This document shows, piece by piece, positions 1 to 6,159 of a DNA stretch of 6,159 bases. Under the pieces are notes generated by a model, which was not told the DNA's origin, ran no database searches, and was given only the letters and a program-made list of their open reading frames with translations. Location: positions 1 to 6,159 of the forward strand of contig JAJFBO010000073.1 of the NCBI GenBank assembly GCA_020697025.1. Direction: 5' to 3'. The translations under genes were made by a program, and so were the position numbers. The DNA is from Burkholderiales bacterium (GTDB lineage: Bacteria; Pseudomonadota; Gammaproteobacteria; Burkholderiales; UBA11063). Numbering within the stretch: the stretch's first letter is position 1; each line of letters starts with the position of its first letter.

Positions 1-108
1 CCTAATTTTCATCACTAAATTTTTATTAAAATGTGGTAGTCTGTTTATTAAGTCATAAAGGCTACCACATACTTCTTTGCCAAGCCCTAAGCAGAATTGC
101 CTTTTCAT
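1..108 (-). CDS. Partial hypothetical open frame, 5' end only, runs off the left edge
   Basis: On the minus strand an ATG at 108-106 opens 36 codons with no stop before the window edge. A TAG lies in frame at 117-115, two codons upstream of this ATG, so the start is bounded. The peptide begins MKRQFCLGLGKEVCGS and later contains LPHFNKN. I do not recognise it. The stretch LGLGKEV followed by a Leu-Pro pair faintly recalls part of piggyBac-type DDE transposases, but 36 residues are too few to claim that. No good ribosome binding site sits at the usual distance: the nearest purine run (GAG) is about 16 bases upstream. It could be the start of a gene divergent from clpB, a gene remnant, or a chance frame. 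A 12-bp inverted repeat lies inside it, which is unusual for coding sequence. Confidence 0.25.
   Translation of the reverse strand, partial: MKRQFCLGLGKEVCGSLYDLINRLPHFNKNLVMKIR
31..70. repeat. Inverted repeat / hairpin, 12-bp stem with 16-base loop
   Basis: ATGTGGTAG at 31-39 is matched exactly by its complement CTACCACAT at 62-70. The stem continues inward through one G-T pair (40/61), C41-G60 and T42-A59, leaving a 16-base loop at 43-58. Read on the minus strand, the hairpin is followed by TTTAATAAAAATTT, a broken T-run, so it could be a weak terminator, but the loop is long for one. Other readings are a protein-binding site or the trace of a mobile element end. The repeat itself is certain; its role is not. 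Confidence 0.5.
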
Positions 109-139
109 GCTTATCTAAATATTCTCAAATTAATTTCAT

Positions 140-167
140 ATTGAAAAATAAAAAATAATATCCATAT
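140..167 (+). promoter_or_regulatory. Candidate heat-shock (sigma-32/RpoH-type) promoter of clpB
   Basis: ATTGAAA at 140-146 matches the sigma-32 -35 consensus CTTGAAA at 6 of 7 positions. ATCCATAT at 160-167 matches the -10 consensus CCCCATNT at 6 of 8. The 13-base spacer is within the normal range for this sigma factor. Transcription would start near 174-176, giving a leader of about 33 bases. An overlapping sigma-70 reading also exists, TTGAAA (141-146) with TATATA (165-170) at 18 bases, and the region is very AT-rich, so chance matches are easy. ClpB is a classic RpoH target in proteobacteria, which supports the heat-shock reading. Confidence 0.5.
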
Positions 168-195
168 ATAGAATAAGGAAATATTTTTAATAAAT

Positions 196-200
196 GGAGA
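196..200 (+). promoter_or_regulatory. Ribosome binding site of clpB
   Basis: GGAGA lies 7 bases before the ATG at 208, a good Shine-Dalgarno match at ideal spacing. It fixes the clpB start. A run of five T at 184-188 lies just upstream and could pair loosely with it in the mRNA. Confidence 0.8.
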
Positions 201-207
201 ATACAAT

Positions 208-2775
208 ATGAGATTTGACAAATTAACCACGAAGTTTCAAGCAGCAATTGCTAATGCTCAAAGTATGGCATTAAAGCATGATAATGCATATATTGAGCCA
301 GTACATCTATTGCTGGCAATGTTAGAAGAAGAAAACTCTACCATTTCCAGTGTATTAGCCAAAGTAGGGGTAAATATACAGCCTGTAAAAACTTCACTGC
401 AAACTGCGATTAATAACTTACCCAAGGTATCTGGAGCTGGTGGGGAGATGAATGTTTCCAGAGATTTAAATAATTTGCTTAATGTTACTGAAAAAATTGC
501 TTTAAAATTAAATGATGATTTTATAGCTTCAGAACTGTTTCTTCTGGCAGCATTTGAAGATAAAGGGACTTTAGGCAAGATTCTAAAAGGCAGCGGTGCT
601 AAATTAGCTGATGTAAATAAAGTAATCATGGATTTACGCGGTGGACAAAATGTTAACAGCGCTGAAACAGAAAACCAGCGGGAAGCTTTAAAAAAGTACA
701 CCTCAGACTTAACTGAGAAAGCCCGTATGGGTAAATTAGATCCAGTAATTGGACGGGATGACGAAATACGCCGGACTATCCAGGTTTTACAACGCCGGAC
801 TAAAAATAATCCGGTTTTAATAGGCGAGCCTGGTGTAGGTAAAACGGCTATTGTTGAAGGTCTGGCGCAACGCATCATTAACGGTGAAGTTCCTGAAGGA
901 TTAAAAAATAAGCGGTTATTAGTTTTAGATTTAGCATCATTATTAGCTGGAGCTAAATACAGGGGTGAATTTGAAGAACGCCTAAAAGCTGTTTTAAATG
1001 AGTTGGCACAAGATGAAGGCACCACCTTGATATTTATTGATGAAATCCATACTTTAGTTGGTGCTGGAAAAGCTGAAGGTGCTATTGACGCGGGCAACAT
1101 GTTAAAACCTGCGCTGGCACGTGGCGAGTTACATTGCATAGGGGCTACTACTCTTGATGAATATCGTAAAAATCTGGAAAAAGATCCGGCATTGGAGCGC
1201 AGGTTTCAAAAGGTTTTAGTTCAGGAGCCAAATGTTGAAGATACAATTGCTATTTTACGTGGCTTGCAGGAAAAGTATGAAATTCACCATGGGGTTGAGA
1301 TAACAGATCCGGCAATTGTTGCAGCAGCAGAATTATCACATCGGTATATAACCGACAGGTTTTTGCCGGATAAAGCAATTGATCTGATTGATGAAGCCGC
1401 TTCTAAAATAAAAATGGAAATTGATTCAAAGCCAGAAAGTATGGATAAATTGGAACGAAGGTTAATCCAGTTAAAAATTGAGCGGGAGGCTGTAAAAAAG
1501 GAGAATGATGAAGCCAGTAAAAAGCGCCTGGTTAATATTGAGTCTGAGATTGGTAAATTAAGCAAAGAATATGCTGATTTAGAAGAAATATGGAATAGCG
1601 AAAAGGCAATGATACAAGGCTCACAAAGTATACGTGATGAGTTAGAAAAAGTAAAAGCTGAAATAGAAAACTATAAGCGTAGTGCCGATTTCCAAAAGGC
1701 TGCCGAGCTACAATATGGTAAATTGCCAGAATTAGAAGCCAGATTAAAGCAGTCAGAAAAAGGTGAAACGAAGAAGTTACAGTTATTACGTACTGAAGTT
1801 GGAGCTGAGGAAATTGCCGAAGTTGTATCCCGGTCGACTGGAATTCCAGTAAGTAAAATGCTTGAAGGAGAGCGGGAAAAGCTTCTGCATATTGAAGGGG
1901 CATTGCATAAACGGGTAGTCGGCCAAAATGAAGCCGTAACTGCTGTATCTGATGCAATCAGGCGCTCGCGTTCTGGTTTATCTGACCCGAATAAGCCATA
2001 TGGTTCATTCTTGTTTTTAGGCCCAACAGGCGTAGGTAAGACTGAGTTATGTAAAGCATTAGCTTCATTTTTATTTGATAGTGAAGATCACCTAATTCGT
2101 ATTGATATGTCTGAATATATGGAAAAACATAGCGTTTCAAGGTTAGTTGGCGCACCTCCGGGATATGTTGGTTATGAAGAAGGTGGATATTTAACTGAAC
2201 AAGTCAGGCGTAAACCTTATTGTGTAATTTTGCTTGATGAAGTAGAAAAGGCGCATCCTGATGTATTTAATATCTTATTACAAGTTTTAGATGATGGTCG
2301 GTTGACAGATGGGCAGGGGCGGACAGTAGATTTTAAAAATACTGTGATTGTAATGACTTCTAACATAGGCAGCAGCCAGATACAGGCTATGGTTGGCAGC
2401 AGTTACGGCGAGCTTAAATCAGTAGTCATGGATGATGTTAAAACCTACTTTAGACCAGAGTTTGTTAATCGGATTGATGAAATTGTAGTATTTCATGCTT
2501 TAGATCAGGAACAAATTAAGCAAATCGCCAGTGTCCAATTAACTAATTTAAGTAAACGTTTAGCAAAATTAGATATTAACTGGCAAATAAGTAATGATGC
2601 TTTAGAGTATTTAGCTAAAGCCGGGTTTGATCCGGTATATGGCGCCAGGCCGTTAAAACGGGCAATTCAGCAAGAGCTAGAAAACCCGCTAGCCAAAGAT
2701 ATTTTAGCAGGAAAGTATCTACCAGGACATACAATTTTGGTTGAAGTAAAAGAAGGAAATATAGTCTTTAATTAA
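208..2775 (+). CDS. clpB: ATP-dependent protein disaggregase ClpB (Hsp100), complete
   Basis: This cytoplasmic hexameric AAA+ chaperone threads aggregated proteins through its central pore together with DnaK/DnaJ/GrpE. It has 855 residues, against 857 in E. coli, and is collinear with it. Residues 1 to about 145 form the double Clp N domain. NBD1 has Walker A GEPGVGKT at 206-213, Walker B ending in Asp278-Glu279, pore-loop Tyr251 and arginine fingers Arg331-Arg332. The coiled-coil middle domain spans roughly 409-525 and keeps Tyr503, in a segment linked to DnaK cooperation in E. coli. NBD2 has Walker A GPTGVGKT at 605-612, Walker B ending in Asp677-Glu678, pore-loop Tyr653 (GYVGYEEGG), Arg755 in FVNRID, and the sensor-2 motif GAR at 812-814. 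The full middle domain and the lack of a ClpP-binding IGF loop separate it from ClpA and ClpC. It ends in tandem TAA TAG stops. A sigma-32-like promoter precedes it and a terminator follows. No lesion is visible. Confidence 0.98.
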   Translation: MRFDKLTTKFQAAIANAQSMALKHDNAYIEPVHLLLAMLEEENSTISSVLAKVGVNIQPVKTSLQTAINNLPKVSGAGGEMNVSRDLNNLLNVTEKIALKLNDDFIASELFLLAAFEDKGTLGKILKGSGAKLADVNKVIMDLRGGQNVNSAETENQREALKKYTSDLTEKARMGKLDPVIGRDDEIRRTIQVLQRRTKNNPVLIGEPGVGKTAIVEGLAQRIINGEVPEGLKNKRLLVLDLASLLAGAKYRGEFEERLKAVLNELAQDEGTTLIFIDEIHTLVGAGKAEGAIDAGNMLKPALARGELHCIGATTLDEYRKNLEKDPALERRFQKVLVQEPNVEDTIAILRGLQEKYEIHHGVEITDPAIVAAAELSHRYITDRFLPDKAIDLIDEAASKIKMEIDSKPESMDKLERRLIQLKIEREAVKKENDEASKKRLVNIESEIGKLSKEYADLEEIWNSEKAMIQGSQSIRDELEKVKAEIENYKRSADFQKAAELQYGKLPELEARLKQSEKGETKKLQLLRTEVGAEEIAEVVSRSTGIPVSKMLEGEREKLLHIEGALHKRVVGQNEAVTAVSDAIRRSRSGLSDPNKPYGSFLFLGPTGVGKTELCKALASFLFDSEDHLIRIDMSEYMEKHSVSRLVGAPPGYVGYEEGGYLTEQVRRKPYCVILLDEVEKAHPDVFNILLQVLDDGRLTDGQGRTVDFKNTVIVMTSNIGSSQIQAMVGSSYGELKSVVMDDVKTYFRPEFVNRIDEIVVFHALDQEQIKQIASVQLTNLSKRLAKLDINWQISNDALEYLAKAGFDPVYGARPLKRAIQQELENPLAKDILAGKYLPGHTILVEVKEGNIVFN

Positions 2776-2779
2776 TAGT

Positions 2780-3244
2780 TTATATGCTAAAAGGTAGCGG
2801 GAGCAAATCCCGCCCTTTTTCTATTATATAAATTTGCCCGTTTTGGCTGGCTAAAATAATCCTGATACTACATTCATTTTTTATTTCATGTTCTAACATG
2901 GCTTGCCGACATACACCGCAAGGAGTTATCGGGTGGTTACTATTATCATTCAAGTCTAGATAAGTAATAGCTAAAGTAGTAATATATTCATCCGGATATT
3001 GAGTTGATAGTGTAGATAATAAGACTCTTTCGGCGCAAATTGTAACTGAATAACTGCCATTTTCCTGGTTGCTGCCAATAATCGTGTGTCCCATATTGGT
3101 CATAGCGCATGCTCCTACTTTAAGCTTTGAGTAAGGAGAGTAAGAAAGCCAGGTAGCATTAAAAGCTTTATTTACTAATTCCTGATCTGCTGCTGCTAGT
3201 TCAATAATTGAATCATATACTTCATACTCAAATTCAAATTTCAT
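2780..3244 (-). CDS. cdd: Cytidine deaminase (tetrameric zinc type)
   Basis: It hydrolytically deaminates cytidine and deoxycytidine to uridine and deoxyuridine in cytoplasmic pyrimidine salvage. Counting from the chosen ATG (154 residues), the substrate loop is NQEN at 59-62 (Asn59, Glu61). The zinc site is CAE at 70-72, with Cys70 as ligand and Glu72 as the catalytic acid, plus PCGVC with Cys109 and Cys112. The C-terminus is DLLPLPF, typical of the short single-domain class and unlike the 294-residue E. coli enzyme. The N-terminal segment (FEYEVYDSI) and TQYPDEYITT recall Bacteroidota-type Cdd proteins. I chose the ATG at 3244, which has a weak GAAAG site upstream and fits that family's N-terminus. 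An in-frame GTG at 3274 would add 10 residues but has no ribosome binding site. It lies 58 bases downstream of pmbA and is probably co-transcribed. A poor promoter candidate (TTTACA at 3287-3282, TACAAC at 3265-3260, 16-base spacer) lies in the gap. Its last codons contain the clpB terminator hairpin. Confidence 0.93.
   Translation of the reverse strand: MKFEFEYEVYDSIIELAAADQELVNKAFNATWLSYSPYSKLKVGACAMTNMGHTIIGSNQENGSYSVTICAERVLLSTLSTQYPDEYITTLAITYLDLNDNSNHPITPCGVCRQAMLEHEIKNECSIRIILASQNGQIYIIEKGRDLLPLPFSI
2789..2819 (+). terminator. Rho-independent terminator of clpB, overlapping the 3' end of cdd
   Basis: A GC-rich stem pairs GCGGGA (2797-2802) with TCCCGC (2808-2813) around the loop GCAAA. 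After a two-base bulge (T2795, A2796) the stem extends with AAAAGG (2789-2794) against CCTTTT (2814-2819), and a T-run at 2816-2820 follows. It starts 13 bases after the clpB TAA and fits a strong plus-strand terminator. The whole hairpin lies inside the convergent cdd frame, whose stop is at 2782-2780. On the minus strand the T-run is only four bases and comes before the cdd stop, so termination of cdd there would be weak or would leave an mRNA without a stop codon. Confidence 0.85.
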
Positions 3245-3302
3245 AATTTTCTTTCGTAAGTTGTACTTTTCCACATTTTTATGTAAAATAGTAATCTATT
3301 TA

Positions 3303-4643
3303 TTATACTGAAACGTTAATACTATCTACTAGCATTGAGCCGCATTGTATCGAGCTTTTTAAATAGTCATTACTAATATACCTGATATTTTTAAAAATAG
3401 TTTTTAAATTACCGGCAATTGTCAATCCTTCAACAAAAAATTTAATCTCGCCCTTTTCTACCCATAGACCGCTTGCGCCAACCGAATAATCTCCAGTTAC
3501 CATATTTAGCCCATGCCCGATAGTTTCAATAATAACCATTCCGCAATCCATTTTAGCAGCAAGAGAAGTAATATCGCCGGTAATATTAGAATTAACCTGG
3601 ATATTATGATTACCACCAGAGTTTCCAGTAGTTTTCATACCCAACTTGCGTGCACTATAACTTGATAGCAAATATCCATTTACAATACCGCTTTTGACTA
3701 AATCACGTTTGTATACATTCACACCTTCATTATCAAAATAAGAGCTTGCACTACCTTTTATGATAAAAGGATCTTCAGTTATATTTAACCAGTCGGGAAA
3801 TACCTGTGTATTTAAACTGTTATTTAGAAATGAAAGTTTACGGTATAAACTGCCGCCGCTAATTGCACCTAAAAAATTCCCAATTAAGGATTTGGCAATA
3901 TTTGCTTCAAAAATTACACTGTAGTTACCGCTTTTAATTTTACCTTTATTTAGGCGTCGTTTAACCCGTGAAACAGCGTATTTAGCCAAATCTAAATTGT
4001 TTTGTAAATCATCATAATCCCGGGTACTACTATACCAGTAATCGGTTTGCATACCATTTTTTGCCTGGCCAATCAGACTTAAGCTCTTACTGTAACGGGT
4101 CGTCATATAACCAAGATTAAGACCATTGGTGTTAGCAATAATAAAATTATATTTACCAAGACTAATTGCAGCGCCATCAGAAGCGTTAACATGTTTATCA
4201 GTATTTAAGCCAATATTTTCTAAATCCAGTGCTTGTTGTATAATTTGTAAGTTATCAATAGATGTAGGATTATATAGCTGTAGGTTATCTGTAAAACCAG
4301 TACATAAGTCTTCTTTATCAGCAATTCCATTATGTAGGTCAGCCTGAGTATATTTTGCAATATCTAAAGCCTGTTTTATAATCATATCAAGATTAGCGGG
4401 TGGAACCTGGCTTATACCTACATTTCCCTGATTTTGTCCAACATATACAGATAACCCGATGTTACTATCATAACTAGTCTCGATACTTTCAATATCACCA
4501 TTTAATACTTCAACGCCTGTTTCAATGCTTTCATTTATTGCAAGTTGGGCGCTGGTGGCGCCTAGATGTATTGCCCGGTTTAAAATCAAATCGGCTAAAC
4601 TTTTGAGATCATTCTGAGCATGCGTGAATTCTAACTGTGCCAT
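3303..4643 (-). CDS. pmbA: PmbA/TldE, non-metal subunit of the TldD/TldE peptidase
   Basis: PmbA (TldE) pairs with TldD in a cytoplasmic peptidase that trims unfolded peptides. In E. coli it matures microcin B17 and helps degrade the CcdA antitoxin. This protein has 446 residues against 450 in E. coli and aligns end to end as I recall that sequence. Landmarks are GAISGGSLYRK (259-269), SSYSARKLG (327-335), the signature HGLNMVTGDYSVGASG ending near 392, TIAGNLK (405-411) and the C-terminal SIQCGS. It lacks the HExxxH zinc motif that marks TldD, so it is the E subunit, and tldD must lie elsewhere. The start ATG at 4643 has only a modest GGGA about 12 bases upstream, but the N-terminal length fits the family. 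It is divergent from yjgA, as in E. coli, and cdd follows on the same strand. No lesion is seen. Confidence 0.95.
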   Translation of the reverse strand: MAQLEFTHAQNDLKSLADLILNRAIHLGATSAQLAINESIETGVEVLNGDIESIETSYDSNIGLSVYVGQNQGNVGISQVPPANLDMIIKQALDIAKYTQADLHNGIADKEDLCTGFTDNLQLYNPTSIDNLQIIQQALDLENIGLNTDKHVNASDGAAISLGKYNFIIANTNGLNLGYMTTRYSKSLSLIGQAKNGMQTDYWYSSTRDYDDLQNNLDLAKYAVSRVKRRLNKGKIKSGNYSVIFEANIAKSLIGNFLGAISGGSLYRKLSFLNNSLNTQVFPDWLNITEDPFIIKGSASSYFDNEGVNVYKRDLVKSGIVNGYLLSSYSARKLGMKTTGNSGGNHNIQVNSNITGDITSLAAKMDCGMVIIETIGHGLNMVTGDYSVGASGLWVEKGEIKFFVEGLTIAGNLKTIFKNIRYISNDYLKSSIQCGSMLVDSINVSV

Positions 4644-4677
4644 TTATTTATTCCCATGTATTTATCGTATATTCTTA

Positions 4678-4707
4678 ATTATAGGTTATGTTTTATCCAT
4701 ATGACAG
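4678..4707 (-). promoter_or_regulatory. Candidate sigma-70 promoter of pmbA(-cdd)
   Basis: Read on the minus strand, TATAAT at 4683-4678 is a perfect -10 box. The best -35 is CTGTCA at 4707-4702 (4 of 6 with TTGACA), at an 18-base spacing. Transcription would start near 4671, leaving a leader of about 28 bases before the pmbA ATG at 4643. It would serve pmbA and probably cdd. Confidence 0.45.
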
Positions 4708-4800
4708 CCAGAAACTATAACCGGTATTTATCTCCTGAATAAGTATTTTACCAGAATTTAAAATCTCATTTAGTATTAGTTTGTAAGTATTAGGCCAAAA

Positions 4801-4806
4801 TATAGT
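4801..4806 (+). promoter_or_regulatory. Candidate -10 box of yjgA abutting its start codon
   Basis: TATAGT (5 of 6 with TATAAT) ends only 6 bases before the yjgA ATG at 4813, so transcription would begin at or next to the A of the start codon. No Shine-Dalgarno-like sequence is visible in the 20 bases upstream of the ATG, which agrees with a leaderless message. The matching -35 is poor (around 4778-4785, within AGTTTGTA), so the call is tentative. Confidence 0.35.
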
Positions 4807-4812
4807 AAAATC

Positions 4813-5346
4813 ATGTCATCAATAAATTATAATGAACTAATAACTATGCTGCCAGAGATTCAGGATGACCAGTCTAAACAAAGTAAGACAAAAGCTAAAC
4901 GCCAAATGGAAGATTTACAGCACCTGGGTATGGCATTAGTAGAATTAAGCAAAGCACAATTAGCCAAATTTAATTTGCCAGAAAGTTTATTAACCGCAGT
5001 CCTTGAAGCTAAAAAAATAACGGCTAATGGCGCTACACGCCGTCAAAGCCAATATATTGGCAAATTAATGCGTAAGGCAGATGCGGTAAATATTCAGGAA
5101 AAATTAGATGAAATAAATGGTAAGCATTCGGCAGCAGTCCGTAAATTACACGAATGTGAAAAATGGCGGGAACGGTTACTAGCAAATGATGGAGAATTAA
5201 ATTCATTTGTAGAAACATATACAGTTGGCGATATTAGTCAGTTAAGGGGCCTAATCCGTCAGGTTAGAAAAGAAATTATACAAAATAAACAACATAATTA
5301 CCGTAAATTATTCCAATTTATTCGAGAAATAGTTGAGGGTATTTAA
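4813..5346 (+). CDS. darP: Ribosome-associated 50S assembly factor YjgA/DarP (DUF615)
   Basis: YjgA/DarP binds late pre-50S particles near the active-site helices of 23S rRNA and promotes large-subunit maturation. The protein has 177 residues against about 183 in E. coli, is all helical by appearance and is rich in Lys and Arg. Family landmarks are SKTKAKRQMEDLQHLG (24-39), TRRQSQYIGKLMRK (75-88), QLRGLIRQVRKE (143-154) and RKLFQFIRE (164-172). The acidic N-terminal tail seen in E. coli is shorter here. The ATG at 4813 has no ribosome binding site. An internal ATG at 4846 (residue 12) also lacks one and would cut only the variable tail, so either start is possible. It is divergent from pmbA, a conserved arrangement, and 17 bases upstream of the zipA-like gene, with which it probably forms an operon. 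Confidence 0.92.
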   Translation: MSSINYNELITMLPEIQDDQSKQSKTKAKRQMEDLQHLGMALVELSKAQLAKFNLPESLLTAVLEAKKITANGATRRQSQYIGKLMRKADAVNIQEKLDEINGKHSAAVRKLHECEKWRERLLANDGELNSFVETYTVGDISQLRGLIRQVRKEIIQNKQHNYRKLFQFIREIVEGI

Positions 5347-5349
5347 AGT

Positions 5350-5355
5350 AAAGGA
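5350..5355 (+). promoter_or_regulatory. Ribosome binding site of the zipA-like gene
   Basis: AAAGGA starts 4 bases after the yjgA TAA and ends 8 bases before the ATG at 5364. It supports that start and translation from a shared yjgA transcript. Confidence 0.65.
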
Positions 5356-5363
5356 TTAGAAGT

Positions 5364-6159
5364 ATGGACACTATTCAACTATTGATAATTGCGACGGTGG
5401 TTGCTTTAATATTATTGACTATTGGTTACTATTTATATCAGGAAGCCAAGTTTAAAAAGATGGTTGAAAATAATTTCAATCAGGCTACCGATGACATAAT
5501 TATTGAAGATAATAAAAGTTTTACATTAGATGGTATTGATACTAATAAGCAAAGTATCTCTAATGCTATTTTACAAAAAGATATGGTAATTCCTGATGGG
5601 GAGCCATACAATGACCCTTTATTTGATATGCAAAAAGTTGATAAAAAAGAATTTACTGGCAATGTTAAACGTGACAATGAAGCATCTCTATTTGCAACTG
5701 ATACTCCGCCTGCAGCTAAAATACCAGAATATAAAGAAGTAATTCATCCGGAGCACAGTGTTGAAGCTTTTTTTGCCAATATCCATAAAATAGACTTTCC
5801 ATTTGCCAAGGCAATAAATCCTGATCTGGATTTTATAGTTGATATTGGTTTTGAAGAAATTACGAAAATCAGGGTTCTTCCAGAAATTAGTCAATTTACA
5901 AATAAAGCATTTGCTTTTTATATCCTTGATAAAAACAACCTATGGAGTTCATTTAACCGGGGCGAAAAATATGTAGCCAGGGCCTTAAAGCTTGTAGTAC
6001 CATTAGTTGATTATGAAGGTCTTACTTCCCAGGTACAGTTATCAAATATTTATAATGAATTACATAAATTTGTTATGCAAAATAACGCGCATATTGCTAA
6101 ATCAAATTATGAAGAGGCAATTGCAAAAATTGGATATCAGATTAAGCATTTAGAAAAGA
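5364..6159 (+). CDS. ZipA-like membrane-anchored cell-division protein, 3' end missing
   Basis: The frame runs 265 codons without a stop to the window edge. Residues 4-25 form one hydrophobic helix, followed by YLYQEAKFKK, so the N-terminus is outside and the bulk is cytoplasmic. This matches ZipA topology and recalls the Neisseria ZipA-like start (YNMYQENQYRK). Residues about 30-125 are a polar, acidic, probably disordered linker, less rich in Pro and Gln than in E. coli ZipA. From about 130 a folded region begins (HSVEAFFANIHKIDF, then ARALKLVVPLVDYEGLTS). It resembles the segment before the FtsZ-binding domain in betaproteobacterial ZipA-like proteins. The FtsZ-binding domain itself would lie beyond the edge, so the call rests on the anchor, layout and faint similarity. 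ZipA would bind the FtsZ C-terminal tail and tether the Z ring to the membrane. In related bacteria ligA often follows. It may also be another bitopic protein of unknown role. Confidence 0.6.
   Translation, partial: MDTIQLLIIATVVALILLTIGYYLYQEAKFKKMVENNFNQATDDIIIEDNKSFTLDGIDTNKQSISNAILQKDMVIPDGEPYNDPLFDMQKVDKKEFTGNVKRDNEASLFATDTPPAAKIPEYKEVIHPEHSVEAFFANIHKIDFPFAKAINPDLDFIVDIGFEEITKIRVLPEISQFTNKAFAFYILDKNNLWSSFNRGEKYVARALKLVVPLVDYEGLTSQVQLSNIYNELHKFVMQNNAHIAKSNYEEAIAKIGYQIKHLEK

Larger units (their letters stand above)
4644..4812. promoter_or_regulatory. Divergent control region between pmbA and yjgA
   Basis: These 169 AT-rich bases carry the outward promoters of both genes and no frame worth calling. 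Besides the promoter candidates listed separately, GGTTAT (4684-4689) and ATAACC (4717-4722) form a 6-bp inverted repeat with a 27-base spacer that could bind a regulator, but this is weak. A TATAAC at 4716-4721 is an alternative plus-strand -10 for yjgA without a convincing -35. Confidence 0.6.

Noticed and set aside
258..1139. A 293-codon open frame on the minus strand inside clpB
   Set aside because: It lies fully opposite a highly conserved clpB segment. Its translation is low-complexity Ser/Pro/Phe-rich with no recognisable motif, as expected for an antisense shadow, and it shows no start signal.
1284..2155. Three further minus-strand frames of 65-141 codons opposite clpB
   Set aside because: They are antisense shadows of the middle and second ATPase domains of ClpB, with no family features or ribosome binding sites.
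1183..2635. GATCCGG occurring at 1183, 1306 and 2629
   Set aside because: All three encode Asp-Pro in conserved ClpB positions, so codon choice explains the recurrence. No uptake or regulatory repeat is needed.
4126..4347. A 73-codon plus-strand frame inside pmbA
   Set aside because: It is opposite a well-conserved part of pmbA and has no motif or start signal.
4693..4701. TTATCCATA, one base from the DnaA box TTATCCACA
   Set aside because: A single near-match in a very AT-rich spacer is expected by chance. There is no cluster of boxes and no origin-type gene context.
5480..5894. Two minus-strand frames of 65 and 68 codons opposite the zipA-like gene
   Set aside because: The plus-strand frame is continuous, starts with a good ribosome binding site and has a clear membrane anchor. 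The antisense frames have none of these.
1..6159. Search by eye for the Neisseria DNA uptake sequence GCCGTCTGAA and for CRISPR, tRNA or rRNA
   Set aside because: No copy of the uptake sequence, no regularly spaced repeats and no RNA gene were seen on either strand.

Overview
The window comes from an AT-rich proteobacterial chromosome and holds mostly conserved housekeeping genes. ClpB, PmbA/TldE and YjgA/DarP align along their lengths with the E. coli proteins as I remember them. The last gene resembles the ZipA-like division protein of Neisseriales and other Betaproteobacteria, in particular its N-terminal anchor. I infer an AT-rich betaproteobacterium, possibly Neisseriales. This rests on remembered family sequences, not on a search.

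Layout. Bases 1-108 carry a 36-codon open frame on the minus strand that runs off the left edge, with a 12-bp inverted repeat inside it. Bases 109-207 are the clpB control region, with a heat-shock (sigma-32-like) promoter candidate and a clear ribosome binding site. clpB (208-2775, +) is complete, and all its ATPase and pore-loop residues are visible. It converges on a minus-strand pair, pmbA (3303-4643) followed by cdd (2780-3244). Only 4 bases separate the clpB and cdd stop codons, and the clpB terminator hairpin lies inside the last codons of cdd. A 169-bp divergent control region (4644-4812) separates pmbA from yjgA/darP (4813-5346, +). A 17-base gap then leads to a membrane-anchored zipA-like gene (5364 to the right edge, cut off).

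How the genes relate. ClpB is the heat-shock disaggregase. PmbA is half of the TldD/TldE peptidase. Cdd salvages pyrimidines. YjgA/DarP helps assemble the 50S ribosomal subunit. The ZipA-like protein probably tethers FtsZ to the membrane. The divergent pmbA/yjgA pair is a known conserved neighbourhood. The cdd next to pmbA and the zipA-like gene behind yjgA look like lineage-specific additions. I found no CRISPR array, RNA gene, intact insertion sequence or obvious new defence or mobile system. The most useful leads are small: a terminator embedded in a convergent coding region, a possibly leaderless yjgA transcript, a Bacteroidota-like cdd, and the unexplained hairpin and partial frame at the left edge.
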